A DNA stretch of 64,000 nt, taken from assembly GCF_900113185.1 (NCBI RefSeq), contig NZ_FOZD01000001.1, positions 2,542,001 through 2,606,000 on the forward strand, given 5' to 3'. The stretch comes from Agromyces sp. CF514 (GTDB lineage Bacteria; Actinomycetota; Actinomycetes; Actinomycetales; Microbacteriaceae). Position numbers and translations under genes: made by a program. This document shows positions 44,278 through 52,967 of the stretch, in pieces. Position 1 is the stretch's first letter, and each line of letters starts with the position of its first letter. The notes under the pieces are model-generated. The model was given only the letters and a program-made list of their open reading frames with translations. It was not told the DNA's origin and searched no databases.

Positions 44278-44301
44278 ACAAGCCTTTTCGTGAGAGCTTG
44301 T
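44278..44301 (+). promoter_or_regulatory. Candidate FasR operator before fabD
   Basis: Inverted repeat ACAAGC-n12-GCTTGT between fasR and fabD. It lies about 47-70 bases before the fabD start (a likely leaderless start), a normal place for an activator site. Confidence 0.5.
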
Positions 44302-44335
44302 CGCATCGGCACACACGCCCGTGGCGTGCGATTGG

Positions 44336-44341
44336 CAGACT
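44336..44341 (+). promoter_or_regulatory. Putative fabD -10
   Basis: CAGACT, 6 bases before the fabD GTG. It differs from TANNNT only at position 1. No ribosome site is present. Confidence 0.4.
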
Positions 44342-44347
44342 AGGGAC

Positions 44348-45268
44348 GTGATCGTCGTCGTCTGCCCTGGTCAGGGCTCCCAGACCCCCGGATTCCTCGC
44401 TCCCTGGATCGAGGACGCCTCGCGCGCCGAGCGCCTCGCCTCGTACTCCGCCGCCGCAGGCGTCGACCTCGGTCTGCACGGCACCGAGAGCGACGCCGAC
44501 ACCATCCGCGACACCGCGGTGGCGCAGCCGCTCATCGTCGCGGCCGGCCTGCTGACGCTCGACGCGCTGCTGGCCGACGGCCGCGCCGAGAAGATCGGCG
44601 GCATCGCCGGGCACTCGGTCGGAGAGATCGCCGCCGCCGCCGGCGCGGGCGTGCTCTCCGCCGACGACGCCATGCGGTTCGTCGGTGAGCGCGGTCGCGC
44701 GATGTCGGATGCCGCGGCGCAGACGCCGACCGGCATGAGCGCCGTCCTCGGCGGCGACGAGTCCGCACTGCTCGCACGGCTCGCCGAACTCGGACTCGAG
44801 CCCGCCAACTTCAACGGCGGCGGTCAGATCGTCGTCGCCGGAGCGCTCGACGCCCTCGAGACGCTCAAGGCCGAGCCGCCAGCCGGCTCCCGCGTGATCC
44901 CGCTGCAGGTCGCGGGCGCGTTCCACACGCGCTACATGGCTCCGGCCGTCGCCCACCTCTCCGAAGTCGCCGCGACGCTGAACCCCGCCGACCCCGCGCA
45001 GACGCTCTGGACCAACAACGACGGCCGCGTCGTGACATCCGGCACCGAGTTCGTCGACCTGCTGGTCGGCCAGGTCTCGTCTCCGGTGCGCTGGGACCTC
45101 TGCATGGCCTCGTTCGCCGATGCGGGCGTCACCGGCATCATCGAGGTCGCGCCGGCCGGCGCACTCGTCGGCCTCGCGAAGCGCGCGCTCAAGGGCGTGC
45201 CGACGGTCGCCGTGAAGACCCCCGACGACCTGGCCGCCGCCATCGAGCTCATCGAGCAGTCCGCCTGA
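44348..45268 (+). CDS. fabD: Malonyl-CoA:ACP S-malonyltransferase
   Basis: Loads malonyl groups onto acyl carrier protein. The 306-residue protein starts MIVVVCPGQGSQTPGFL (the family PGQGSQ motif), has the nucleophile elbow GHSVGEIAAAAGAG with Ser90, and the catalytic histidine in GAFHTRYM. GTG at 44348 is chosen because CAGACT stands 6 bases upstream and the family begins at this point. It heads the fabD-fabH-acpP-fabF unit, with fabH 29 bases downstream. Confidence 0.95.
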   Translation: MIVVVCPGQGSQTPGFLAPWIEDASRAERLASYSAAAGVDLGLHGTESDADTIRDTAVAQPLIVAAGLLTLDALLADGRAEKIGGIAGHSVGEIAAAAGAGVLSADDAMRFVGERGRAMSDAAAQTPTGMSAVLGGDESALLARLAELGLEPANFNGGGQIVVAGALDALETLKAEPPAGSRVIPLQVAGAFHTRYMAPAVAHLSEVAATLNPADPAQTLWTNNDGRVVTSGTEFVDLLVGQVSSPVRWDLCMASFADAGVTGIIEVAPAGALVGLAKRALKGVPTVAVKTPDDLAAAIELIEQSA

Positions 45269-45297
45269 TTCGCGGCATCGCCCGACGCACCGAGAGA

Positions 45298-46311
45298 ATG
45301 TCGAACATGACCAAGCCCACCCTGCAGCAGTCCCACGGCCCCGCCTACACGCGCATCTACGCCGTGGGAGCCGCGCGCGGCGAGAACGCCGTGCCGAACG
45401 AGGACCTCATCGGCCCGATCGACTCCTCAGACGAGTGGATCCAGCAGCGCACCGGCATCATCACGCGCACGCGCGCCGGTGCCGACGTGTCGGCCCTCGA
45501 CCTGGCGACGGATGCCGCACGCGAAGCCATCGAGAAGTCCGGCGTCGCGCCCGAGCTCATCGACCTCGTCATCGTCGCGACGATCTCGAACGTGCAGCAG
45601 ACGCCGTCGATGGCCGCCGTCGTCGCGGACCGCGTCGGCGCGAACCCGGCGGCCGCCTACGACGCGAACGCGGCCTGCGCCGGATACGCCTACGCCGTCG
45701 CGCAGGCCGACGCGCTCATCCGCACGGGCGTCGCGCACTACGCCCTCGTGATCGGCGCCGAGAAGCTCTCCGACGTCGTCGACCCGACCGACCGCTCGAT
45801 CTCGTTCCTGCTGGGCGACGGCGCGGGCGCGGTCGTGATCGGCCCGAGCGACTTCCCGGGCATCGCACGCACCATCTGGGGTTCCGACGGTTCGAAGGCC
45901 GGCGCCGTTGGCATGAACGGCACGCTCGTCGACTTCCGCGACGGCACGGCCGAGTGGCCGACCCTCCGCCAGGAGGGGCAGACCGTGTTCCGCTGGGCGG
46001 TCTGGGACATGGCGAAGGTCGCCAAGCAGGCGCTCGACGCCGCCGGCGTGACGAGCGCCGACCTCGCGGCGTTCATCCCCCACCAGGCGAACATGCGCAT
46101 CATCGACGAGTTCGCCAAGCAGCTCAAACTGCCCGAGACGGTCGCGATCGCACGCGACATCGCCACGACGGGCAACACCTCCGCGGCATCCATCCCGCTC
46201 GCGACGCACCGCCTGCTCGAGGAGCACCCTGAACTTTCCGGGGGCCTCGCCCTCCAGATCGGCTTCGGCGCCGGCCTCGTGTTCGGCGCCCAAGTGGTGG
46301 TTCTGCCCTGA
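45298..46311 (+). CDS. fabH: 3-oxoacyl-ACP synthase III
   Basis: Condenses an acyl-CoA starter with malonyl-ACP to begin fatty acid synthesis. 337 residues with the Cys-His-Asn triad: C127 in NAACAGYAYAV, His in FIPHQANMRI, and Asn in TTGNTSAAS. DEWIQQRTGI is the usual N-terminal motif. In this family of organisms branched starters are expected, so a preference for branched acyl-CoAs is a family-based inference. ATG at 45298 is followed by a second in-frame ATG (45307), which is a possible alternative start. Confidence 0.95.
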   Translation: MSNMTKPTLQQSHGPAYTRIYAVGAARGENAVPNEDLIGPIDSSDEWIQQRTGIITRTRAGADVSALDLATDAAREAIEKSGVAPELIDLVIVATISNVQQTPSMAAVVADRVGANPAAAYDANAACAGYAYAVAQADALIRTGVAHYALVIGAEKLSDVVDPTDRSISFLLGDGAGAVVIGPSDFPGIARTIWGSDGSKAGAVGMNGTLVDFRDGTAEWPTLRQEGQTVFRWAVWDMAKVAKQALDAAGVTSADLAAFIPHQANMRIIDEFAKQLKLPETVAIARDIATTGNTSAASIPLATHRLLEEHPELSGGLALQIGFGAGLVFGAQVVVLP

Positions 46312-46376
46312 ACCGCCGACCTCTGTCCATCTAGACTGACTCTCGGTCAAACGAGACACCCTCAAGGAGAAGAACC

Positions 46377-46625
46377 ATGGCATTGTCCACCGAAGAAGTG
46401 CTTGCCGGCCTGGCCGAGCTCATCAACGACGAGACCGGCATCGCGACCGAGACGGTTGAGCTGGACAAGTCGTTCACCGACGACCTCGACATCGACTCGA
46501 TCTCGATGATGACCATCGTCGTCAACGCCGAAGAGAAGTTCGACGTCAAGATCCCCGACGAAGAGGTCAAGAACCTCAAGCTCGTCGGCGACGCCGTCGA
46601 CTACATCGTCAAGGCCTCCGCCTAG
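46377..46625 (+). CDS. acpP: Acyl carrier protein
   Basis: 82-residue acidic carrier. Ser41 in DDLDIDSISMM is the phosphopantetheine site (usual DSL becomes DSI). A strong AAGGAGAAG site precedes the ATG. A stable hairpin after its stop probably lets most transcripts end here, giving more acpP than fabF message. CoA from the PanB pathway is the donor of the prosthetic group. Confidence 0.96.
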   Translation: MALSTEEVLAGLAELINDETGIATETVELDKSFTDDLDIDSISMMTIVVNAEEKFDVKIPDEEVKNLKLVGDAVDYIVKASA

Positions 46626-46635
46626 TCGATGCGTG

Positions 46636-46668
46636 GAGCGGGCCGGCGTGCGAACGCCCGGCCCGCTC
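46636..46668 (+). terminator. Partial terminator/attenuator between acpP and fabF
   Basis: An 11-bp perfect stem (46636-46646 and 46658-46668) with an 11-base loop, followed a few bases later by the T-rich CGTTTTCC. It lies in the middle of the operon. Confidence 0.6.
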
Positions 46669-46710
46669 GATCAGCCTGATCGTTTTCCTCCCCATCGGAG
46701 TCTTTCTCGT

Positions 46711-47946
46711 ATGACCAAGAAGATCGTGATCACCGGCATCGGTGCGACCTCGCCGCTCGGCGGCACCGCACGCGACAGCTGGAATGCCCTGCTCGCCGGC
46801 GAATCCGGTGCTCGCACGCTCGAGCACGACTGGGTCGCCGAATACGACCTGCCCGTGCACTTCGCGGCCTCGGCCAAGGTGCGTCCCGAAGAGGTGCTCG
46901 AGCGTCCCGTCGCCAAGCGACTCGACCCCTCGAGCCAGTTCGCCCTGATCTCGGCGATGGAGGCCTGGGCCGACGCCGGATCCCCCGACGTCGCACCCGA
47001 GCGCCTCGGCGTCGACTACGCCACCGGCATCGGCGGCATCTGGACCCTGCTCGACGCGTGGGACACCCTGCGCGAGCGCGGTCCCCGTCGCGTGCTGCCC
47101 ATGACCGTTCCGATGCTCATGCCGAACGCGGCCTCGGCGGCGATCTCGATGCACTTCGAGGCCCGCGCCTTCGCGCGCACGGTCGCCTCGGCGTGCGCAT
47201 CGAGCACCGAGTCGCTCGCGAACGCCTACGAGCACCTGCAGCTCGGCCTCGCCGACGTCGTGATCGCCGGAGGCTCCGAGTCGGCCGTGCACCCCATCAC
47301 GCTCGCGTCGTTCTCGTCGATGCAGGCGCTGTCCAAGCGCAACGACGACCCCGCCCACGCCTCGCGGCCGTACAGCGTCGACCGCGACGGCTTCGTTATG
47401 GGCGAGGGCGCTGCGAGCCTCGTGATCGAGACCGAGGAGCACGCGCTCGCACGCGGAGCCCGCATCTACGCCGAACTTGCCGGCGGCTCGGTCAGCGCCG
47501 ACTCGTACCACATCACCGCGAACGACCCCGAGGGCCGGGGCGCGAGCCGTGCCGTGCTCGATGCGCTCGCGCAGGCCGGTGCGACGCCCGACGAGGTCAC
47601 GCACATCAACGCGCACGCCACGAGCACGCCCGTCGGCGACATCGCCGAGTACACGGCACTGCTCAGCGTGTTCGGCGACCGCGTGCACGAGATCCCCGTG
47701 TCGGCGACCAAGGCCTCCACCGGTCACCTGCTCGGCGGCACGGGTGCGCTCGAGGCCGTCTTCACCGTGCTCGCGCTCGAGAGCCGCCTCGCACCGCCGA
47801 CGATCAACCTCACGACGCAGGACCCCGCGATCCCGCTGCGCATCTCGGGCGAAGCCCAGCCGCTCGGCGACGGCCCCCAGGTGGCCATCTCGAACTCGTT
47901 CGGGTTCGGCGGCCACAACGCGGTCGCGGTCTTCCGTTCGGTGTAG
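46711..47946 (+). CDS. fabF: 3-oxoacyl-ACP synthase II
   Basis: Elongating condensing enzyme, 411 residues. Active-site cysteine C162 is in TVASACASSTESLA. The two histidines are in HINAHATSTPVGD and STKASTGHLLGG (reads SATKASTGHLLGG). The GFGGHN motif is near the C-terminus. ATG at 46711 begins the family sequence MTKKIVITGIGATSPLG; the longer frame starts in the hairpin. It is the last gene of the fab operon, closed by a 21-bp hairpin. Confidence 0.96.
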   Translation: MTKKIVITGIGATSPLGGTARDSWNALLAGESGARTLEHDWVAEYDLPVHFAASAKVRPEEVLERPVAKRLDPSSQFALISAMEAWADAGSPDVAPERLGVDYATGIGGIWTLLDAWDTLRERGPRRVLPMTVPMLMPNAASAAISMHFEARAFARTVASACASSTESLANAYEHLQLGLADVVIAGGSESAVHPITLASFSSMQALSKRNDDPAHASRPYSVDRDGFVMGEGAASLVIETEEHALARGARIYAELAGGSVSADSYHITANDPEGRGASRAVLDALAQAGATPDEVTHINAHATSTPVGDIAEYTALLSVFGDRVHEIPVSATKASTGHLLGGTGALEAVFTVLALESRLAPPTINLTTQDPAIPLRISGEAQPLGDGPQVAISNSFGFGGHNAVAVFRSV

Positions 47947-47975
47947 TCCGCTCGCGGATGCCGCGGCATCCGCTC

Positions 47976-48019
47976 ACGAAGAAGACCCCGGTGTCGCACG
48001 ACACCGGGGTCTTCTTCGT
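47976..48019. terminator. Bidirectional terminator between fabF and DUF3145 gene
   Basis: A perfect 21-bp inverted repeat (47976-47996 and 47999-48019) with a minimal loop and T-rich flanks on the plus side (CTTCTTCGT). It is the strongest hairpin in the window and lies between convergent genes. Confidence 0.9.
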
Positions 48020-48117
48020 CGACGGCCAGCGGGTTTCGTCCGTGCGTCCACCGGGAGCTCCTCTCCGACGATCGCGGGGCGCCAGCGCGCGGGCCGAGGT
48101 CTGTCACGTCACGGCGC

Positions 48118-48639
48118 TCACCCGACCTGGTGCAGCCAGACGACGGGGGCGAAGTCGCTCGCGTGGCGGAAGGGCTCGAGCTCGTCGTCCCACGCCTGCC
48201 CGAGGGCGAGTCGCAGTTCGCGGTGCAGCTCGTGGGGGTCGGTGCCGGCGACCTCCATGGCGTAGCGGATGCGGTCCTCGCCGATGAGGGTGTTGCCGGC
48301 GACGTCGGTCTGCGCGAAGTACACGCCGAGCTCGGGCGTGTGCATCCAGCGCGCACCGTCGGAACCGGGCGTGGGGTCCTCGCTCACCTCGTAGCGCAGC
48401 TGCTCCCACCCGCGGAGTGCGGATGCGATCCTCGCACCGGAACCGGCTTCGCCCTCCCAGTGGAACTCGGCGCGCAGGAGACCGCGGTAGACCGGCTGGT
48501 CGCTCCAGTCGAAGTTCACGGCAACACCGAGGGCGCGACCAGCAGCCCACTCGACATGCGGGCACAGCGCGCGCGGTGCGGAGTGCACGAACAGCACTCC
48601 TTGCGCGGGGCGCACGACCCGCGTCAGCTTCTCGGCCAT
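48118..48639 (-). CDS. DUF3145 family protein
   Basis: 173-residue actinobacterial protein commonly found beside the fab cluster. Family sequences are GVLFVHSAPRALCPHVEWA, NFDWSDQPVYRG, WEQLRYEVSEDPTPG, RWMHTPELGVYFAQTDVAGN and GQAWDDELEPFRHA. There is no signal or membrane segment. ATG at 48639 follows GGAGACGGAG. The persistent neighbourhood hints at a lipid or envelope role, but no function has been shown to my knowledge. Confidence 0.9.
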   Translation of the reverse strand: MAEKLTRVVRPAQGVLFVHSAPRALCPHVEWAAGRALGVAVNFDWSDQPVYRGLLRAEFHWEGEAGSGARIASALRGWEQLRYEVSEDPTPGSDGARWMHTPELGVYFAQTDVAGNTLIGEDRIRYAMEVAGTDPHELHRELRLALGQAWDDELEPFRHASDFAPVVWLHQVG

Positions 48640-48864
48640 CTCCGTCTCCGTTCTCGAGGTGCGTCTTCCCCTACGACCTCGGGAGCCCGGATGGCTGGTG
48701 TTCGATTATCGACGTGACCGTCACGGGCGATTATGCCGCGGATCCGGGCGCCTGACAAGATTCGCGCCGCGCGCCGCGGGTCCGGGTCAGCGGCGCAGGA
48801 GAACTATATGCTCGGTGAAACGTTCCGAGTCGCCCGCTTGCGATCGATCGCCGAAGGAGGCGCC

Positions 48865-49638
48865 ATGGCCGTGCGCGACGCACTGCTCGCACTGCTCACC
48901 CTTGGCCCCGCCTACGGCTTCGCGCTGCACGGCGGCCTCGCCGAGCGCACGGGCGGGCGGCGCACCGTGAACGTCGGCCAGACCTACGCCACGCTCGAAC
49001 GGCTCACCAGGCAGGGCCTCGTCGAGCCCGCCGGCACGACCGACGACGGGCTCCCCCTGCATCGACTCACCGACACCGGGCGCCTGGCCGTCGAGGCGTG
49101 GCTCGACGGCCAGGATGCCGCGGGCGCCGACCCGTGGGACGAGACCGTCGACCGGGTGCTCATCGCGGCGTCGCTGCCGGGGTTCGACGCGGCATCCGTC
49201 ATCGCGGCCGAGACACGACGCTGGCGCGAGCGCCTCGATCTCGCCCGTAGCCAGTCCGGCTCCGCGCACGACGGCGACTCCTCCGTGCACTCGGACGTGG
49301 ATGGAACGCCTGCCTCGGTCCCGATCGGCGACGACGCCCGGCCCGGATCGGCGGCGATGGCCGGACTCGCCCGCCTCGCGGCATCCGCCGATCTCGTGCG
49401 GGCCGAGGCCGCCGTCACCTGGCTCGTCTCCTCGGAGCCGCTCGCCCGCGACGCTCGGCTCGTGTTCGAGCCGAGCACGACGCGTCCGCGACGGGGACGC
49501 CGGCCGGGCCGGACGCCCGCGACCCTGCTCGCCGACGCGACGACGAGCGTGTCCGCTGCGGCCTCGACGGCAGCTTCGACGTCGGGCTCGGCTTCGGCGG
49601 ACTTCGGCGCGGCGAGTCAGGCGTCGGCCGACGCGTAG
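48865..49638 (+). CDS. PadR-family transcriptional regulator with long disordered tail
   Basis: 257 residues. The winged helix at 1-80 has VRDALLALLTLGPAYGFALHGGL, NVGQTYATLERLTRQGLVEP and HRLTDTGRLAVEAWL, typical of PadR. A short helical region (to about 170) follows, then an Ala/Ser/Thr/Arg-rich low-complexity tail (about 195-257), longer than usual. ATG at 48865 has a perfect GAAGGAGG site 5 bases upstream, which decides it over ATG 48808. Its last 22 bases overlap the convergent polymerase gene. The target is unknown; autoregulation is common. Confidence 0.85.
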   Translation: MAVRDALLALLTLGPAYGFALHGGLAERTGGRRTVNVGQTYATLERLTRQGLVEPAGTTDDGLPLHRLTDTGRLAVEAWLDGQDAAGADPWDETVDRVLIAASLPGFDAASVIAAETRRWRERLDLARSQSGSAHDGDSSVHSDVDGTPASVPIGDDARPGSAAMAGLARLAASADLVRAEAAVTWLVSSEPLARDARLVFEPSTTRPRRGRRPGRTPATLLADATTSVSAAASTAASTSGSASADFGAASQASADA

Positions 49639-51413
49639 CTGTCGACCACGGCCAGATCGAGCGGGAACTCCACGGGGAATCCGCCGAACAGCAGCCTGCC
49701 CGCCGTGACCGCCGACGCGCGGACGGCCTCGGCGACCGCCTCGGCGTGCTCGACCGGCGTGTGCACGATGATCTCATCGTGCAGGAAGTACACGAGGTGC
49801 GGCACACGGTCGAAGACGGGACCGGATGCCGCGGCCGGGCGCACCCCCTCTGACACCGTGCGGCCGATCGCGTCGAGCCGCGTGCGCAGGTCGGCCATCC
49901 AGCACAGCGCCCATTCGGCCGCGCTGCCCTGCACGACGAAGTTGCGGGTGAAGCGACCCCAGTCGCGTGCGCTCGAGCGCGCTCGACGTTCGTCGGCGGG
50001 CGTCGCGTCGGGCTGGCTCGCACTCGCCTGCGTCGCCCGCCATTCGGCCGGCGGCACGGGCGACGAGCGGCCGAGCAGCGTGGTGACCTGCAGGCCTCGC
50101 TCGCCGTCGCGTGCCGCGGCGTCGACGAGCCGCATGGCGTGCGGGAACGCCCGGGCCAGGCGCGGCACGAGGCGCCCGCTGTCGCCCGTCGTGGCGCCGT
50201 ACATGGCGCCGAGGATCGCGACCTTCGCCTCGTCGCGCGTCGCGACGACGCCCGAGTCGACGAGCCCCCGATAGAGGTCGCGGCCGTGGCCCGCCCGCTC
50301 CATCGCCTTGTCGCGCGACATGCCGGTGAGCACACGCGGCTCGAGCTGTGCCGCGTCGGCGACGACGAGGGTCCACCCGGCGTCGGCGACGACCGCGCTG
50401 CGCACGAGCTTGGGCAGCTGCAGCGCCCCGCCGCCGGAGGTCGCCCAGCGACCGGTCGCCGTGCCGCCGGGAACGTACTCGGGGCGGAATCGATCGTCGC
50501 GCACCCAGTCTTCGAGCCAGGTCCATCCGTTGGCGCTCAGCAGCCTCGCGAGCTTCTTGTAGGCGATGAGCGGCTCGATCGCCGGGTGATCGTGCTCGCG
50601 AAGCTCCCAGCGCGAGGTCGACGACGTCGGCACGCCCGCCGTGCGGAGCGCGCGCAGGACATCGACCTGGGAGTCGAGGTTGAGCGTGGGCGCCCCGAGC
50701 TCGGCTCGAACCTCTGCGGCGATCTCCTCCATACGCGCGGGCTTGCGGCCGGGTGCCGGGCGTGCGCCGAGGGTCGCCTCGAGCACGGACTCGTGCACGA
50801 GCCGACTCCACGGCAGGCCCGCGGCGCGCATCTCGGCTCCGATCAGGGCCCCGGCCGACTCCGCTGCGACGAGCAGGCGCAGGGCCGCGGGAGCCGTGCC
50901 GCCCTCGACGAGCGCCATCTGGCGGCGGTACTCGTCGGCGACGGATGACGCGGAGACGCGGCCGCCCGCGGCATCCGCCCGCCCGTGCACCTCGGCGTGA
51001 TCGGCCGACGGGCCCTCGAGGTCGAGATCGAGGTCGAACAGCGTCTCGTGCTGTGCGCCCGCCGGCGCGCCGGCGGTCACGACGGCCTCCACCATGGTCG
51101 GCCCGGGCGGCAGCCAGGCCGGCGCGGGGTGCCCGCCGCGCGTGCGCATCTCGGCCGTGGAGGTGGAGTGGTCGAGGATCGCCCCGCACAGGCGCAGGTC
51201 ATGGCATCGGGCGAGGCGCACGCCGCTCGCGAGCAGCCCCGGGTACCACTGCCGCGTGTCGGCCCAGACCCAGCGCGGGGCGAACTCGCGCTCGAGTCGT
51301 GCGAACACGGGGGCGGATGCCGTGTACTCGGCCTCTGCGACCGGTTCAGCAGGGTGCTCGGGGTCGACGAACTCGACACGACCGTCGTCGCCGATGCCCA
51401 CGGCGATCTGCAT
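49617..51413 (-). CDS. Family A DNA polymerase-like protein (exonuclease/polymerase family)
   Basis: 598 residues, annotated in actinobacteria as a bifunctional 3'-5' exonuclease/DNA polymerase. Polymerase motifs are intact: GTATGRWAT (R322), motif A VADAAQLEPRV with D353 and E358, O-helix RDEAKVAILGAMYG (R393, K397, Y405), and motif C HDEIIVH (545-551). The Phe at the nucleotide-selection position of E. coli Pol I (F762) is Leu401 here. The N-terminal exonuclease-like domain (1-165) shows no DEDD active-site residues. ATG at 51413 (MQIAVGIGDDG). It is additional to a normal PolA. It is divergent from a zinc-ribbon/nuclease-like gene, which may act with it in DNA repair. Confidence 0.82.
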   Translation of the reverse strand: MQIAVGIGDDGRVEFVDPEHPAEPVAEAEYTASAPVFARLEREFAPRWVWADTRQWYPGLLASGVRLARCHDLRLCGAILDHSTSTAEMRTRGGHPAPAWLPPGPTMVEAVVTAGAPAGAQHETLFDLDLDLEGPSADHAEVHGRADAAGGRVSASSVADEYRRQMALVEGGTAPAALRLLVAAESAGALIGAEMRAAGLPWSRLVHESVLEATLGARPAPGRKPARMEEIAAEVRAELGAPTLNLDSQVDVLRALRTAGVPTSSTSRWELREHDHPAIEPLIAYKKLARLLSANGWTWLEDWVRDDRFRPEYVPGGTATGRWATSGGGALQLPKLVRSAVVADAGWTLVVADAAQLEPRVLTGMSRDKAMERAGHGRDLYRGLVDSGVVATRDEAKVAILGAMYGATTGDSGRLVPRLARAFPHAMRLVDAAARDGERGLQVTTLLGRSSPVPPAEWRATQASASQPDATPADERRARSSARDWGRFTRNFVVQGSAAEWALCWMADLRTRLDAIGRTVSEGVRPAAASGPVFDRVPHLVYFLHDEIIVHTPVEHAEAVAEAVRASAVTAGRLLFGGFPVEFPLDLAVVDSYASADA

Positions 51414-51518
51414 GCCCCCATTCTCGTGCCCGGCACCGACACCGGATGGCGTCCGGCCGAGCGACGGTGTCGGTGGGTGCGTGCAGCATCGGCACATGCC
51501 AGATCCGAAGGAGTCGCC

Positions 51519-52280
51519 GTGGTCGCCGTGAGGTTCCACTGCGGACACGGCGCCGACCCCGCAGACCCCGCCGTGGTCGCCCTGCGCCGCGTCTGCCCCC
51601 TCTGCATGCTCATCGCCGAGACCCAGCGTTCGCGAGCCGAACTGCTGCGCAAGGTCGCTCCCCCGCAGCGGGCGGCGCTCGCCGTCGAGACCCGCATCGG
51701 CGTCGAGTACCAGTGGCAGTGCCCCCGCGGGCACGACCGGTATCCCGCGACCGTCAACGACGTGCTCACCGGCACGGGCTGCGCGAAGTGCCGTGCGAAC
51801 GCCGCAGCGCCCGCAGCGCTGCGCGAAGCCGGCCTGGCGTTCATGAAGCCCGGGCTGCGCACGCGCACCTCGATGACCGAGCAGCGGCTGCGCACGATGC
51901 TGGGCGAGCGCATCCGGCTGCACCACCGGGTGAACGCGGTGCACATCGCCCGCACGTTCTTCGGGCGGAGCGAGGTGTGGCCCGACGTGCTGGTGCCGCA
52001 GTTGCGCATCGCCGTCGAGTACGACGACCCGGGGCGCTCACGACGCGCGCACCTCGGCATGAAGGAGGCCTCCGACCTCGAGAAGGACGAGGCGCTCGCC
52101 GAGGTCGGGTGGGAGGTGATCCGCATCCGCGCCGGCGGACTCGCGTCGCTCGGGCCGAACAGCGTCGTGTGCCGTGCGCTCTCCCCCGCCGTCGTCGATG
52201 CCGTGGTCGCCCGCATGCGTGCGTTGCGCGGCGATGCGGCCGTCGACGCGATCTCGGTCGTCGGCTCGGCGGCGTCCTGA
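51519..52280 (+). CDS. Zinc-ribbon protein with Vsr/DUF559-like nuclease domain
   Basis: 253 residues. N-terminal cysteines C8, C26 and C29, then a treble-clef-like ribbon with C68, H72, C88 and C91 (QCPRGHDRYPATVND, GCAKCRA). The C-terminal half looks like a PD-(D/E)xK fold of the Vsr/DUF559 type: MTEQRLRTML (E121), WPDVLVPQLRIAVEYDD (D156, E167, D169) and KDEALAEVGWEVIRIR. GAAGGAG lies 5 bases before the GTG at 51519, which fixes the start. It is divergent from a family A polymerase. I infer a DNA-binding or DNA-nicking role, unproven; its exact family is not recognised. Confidence 0.65.
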   Translation: MVAVRFHCGHGADPADPAVVALRRVCPLCMLIAETQRSRAELLRKVAPPQRAALAVETRIGVEYQWQCPRGHDRYPATVNDVLTGTGCAKCRANAAAPAALREAGLAFMKPGLRTRTSMTEQRLRTMLGERIRLHHRVNAVHIARTFFGRSEVWPDVLVPQLRIAVEYDDPGRSRRAHLGMKEASDLEKDEALAEVGWEVIRIRAGGLASLGPNSVVCRALSPAVVDAVVARMRALRGDAAVDAISVVGSAAS

Positions 52281-52407
52281 CTCGCCGCGGTCGGCGGCGA
52301 TCCATGGCGCAGCTGTGGACAATCCCCGCACCGATGCCCGCAACCCGATAGCGTGGCGAGACCCGTGCACTTCCCGCGCGGTCTCGCGCGCGCAGAAGGG
52401 CCAGCGG

Positions 52408-52878
52408 ATGCTCCTCCCGTTTCTCATCGTCGGCGGAGTCGGCCTCGTGCTGCTCCTCATCTCGTTGGTGCTCGGAGACATCCTCGATCACTTCGACGTG
52501 GGCGACGGCGCGATCTCGGGCACCGCGCTCTCGGTCGGCCTCGTGGTCTTCGGCGCATCGGGGGCCCTCACCGCGACGACCGGGCTCGACCTCGTCTGGG
52601 CCTACGCGCTGGCGATCGTGCTCGGCCTCGCGGGCTACGTGCTCTCGGCGCTCGTCGTGCGCAACCTCACGAACTCGTCCGACGGGGTGCCCGCCTCGGC
52701 GGTCGGACTCTCGGGCGTCACGCGATCGGATGTCTCCGCCGCGGGCGGCGAGGTGAGCCTCGACGGCCCCGGCGAGATCGAACGCCGACTCGCGTACTCC
52801 GACGACGCCATCCCCGAGGGCTCCCGCATCGTCGTCGTCGAGCACGTCGGAACCCGGGTCAAGGTCGCCGTCGGCTGA
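52408..52878 (+). CDS. NfeD-family membrane protein
   Basis: 156 residues, with two to three membrane helices in the first ~85 (LLPFLIVGGVGLVLLLISLVLG, LSVGLVVFGASGALT, YALAIVLGLAGYVLSALVV). A C-terminal OB-like domain follows, with VGLSGVTRSDVSAAGGEVSLD and GSRIVVVEHVGTRVKV. The short form without the ClpP-like protease domain matches YuaF/NfeD1b proteins encoded next to flotillins. ATG at 52408; the longer frame is the antisense of a neighbour. It lies 89 bases before the flotillin gene and probably shares its transcript. Confidence 0.88.
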   Translation: MLLPFLIVGGVGLVLLLISLVLGDILDHFDVGDGAISGTALSVGLVVFGASGALTATTGLDLVWAYALAIVLGLAGYVLSALVVRNLTNSSDGVPASAVGLSGVTRSDVSAAGGEVSLDGPGEIERRLAYSDDAIPEGSRIVVVEHVGTRVKVAVG

Positions 52879-52967
52879 GGCCGCCCGCCCGATCGCACGC
52901 CCTCGAGCACGCCCCGTTCGCGCACCCTGCTCCGAACGCTCCGCCCACGCACCCGAAAGGCACCATC

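Noticed and set aside
42013-44316. 767-codon minus-strand frame over aceE, fasR and fabD promoter
   Set aside because: Crosses three features on the other strand, and its residues are typical of antisense frames in GC-rich DNA.
52314-52322. Sequence TTGTCCACA on the minus strand, identical to the high-GC DnaA box
   Set aside because: A single 9-mer without neighbours or an AT-rich unwinding region; not an origin. It may still titrate DnaA, but chance is enough.
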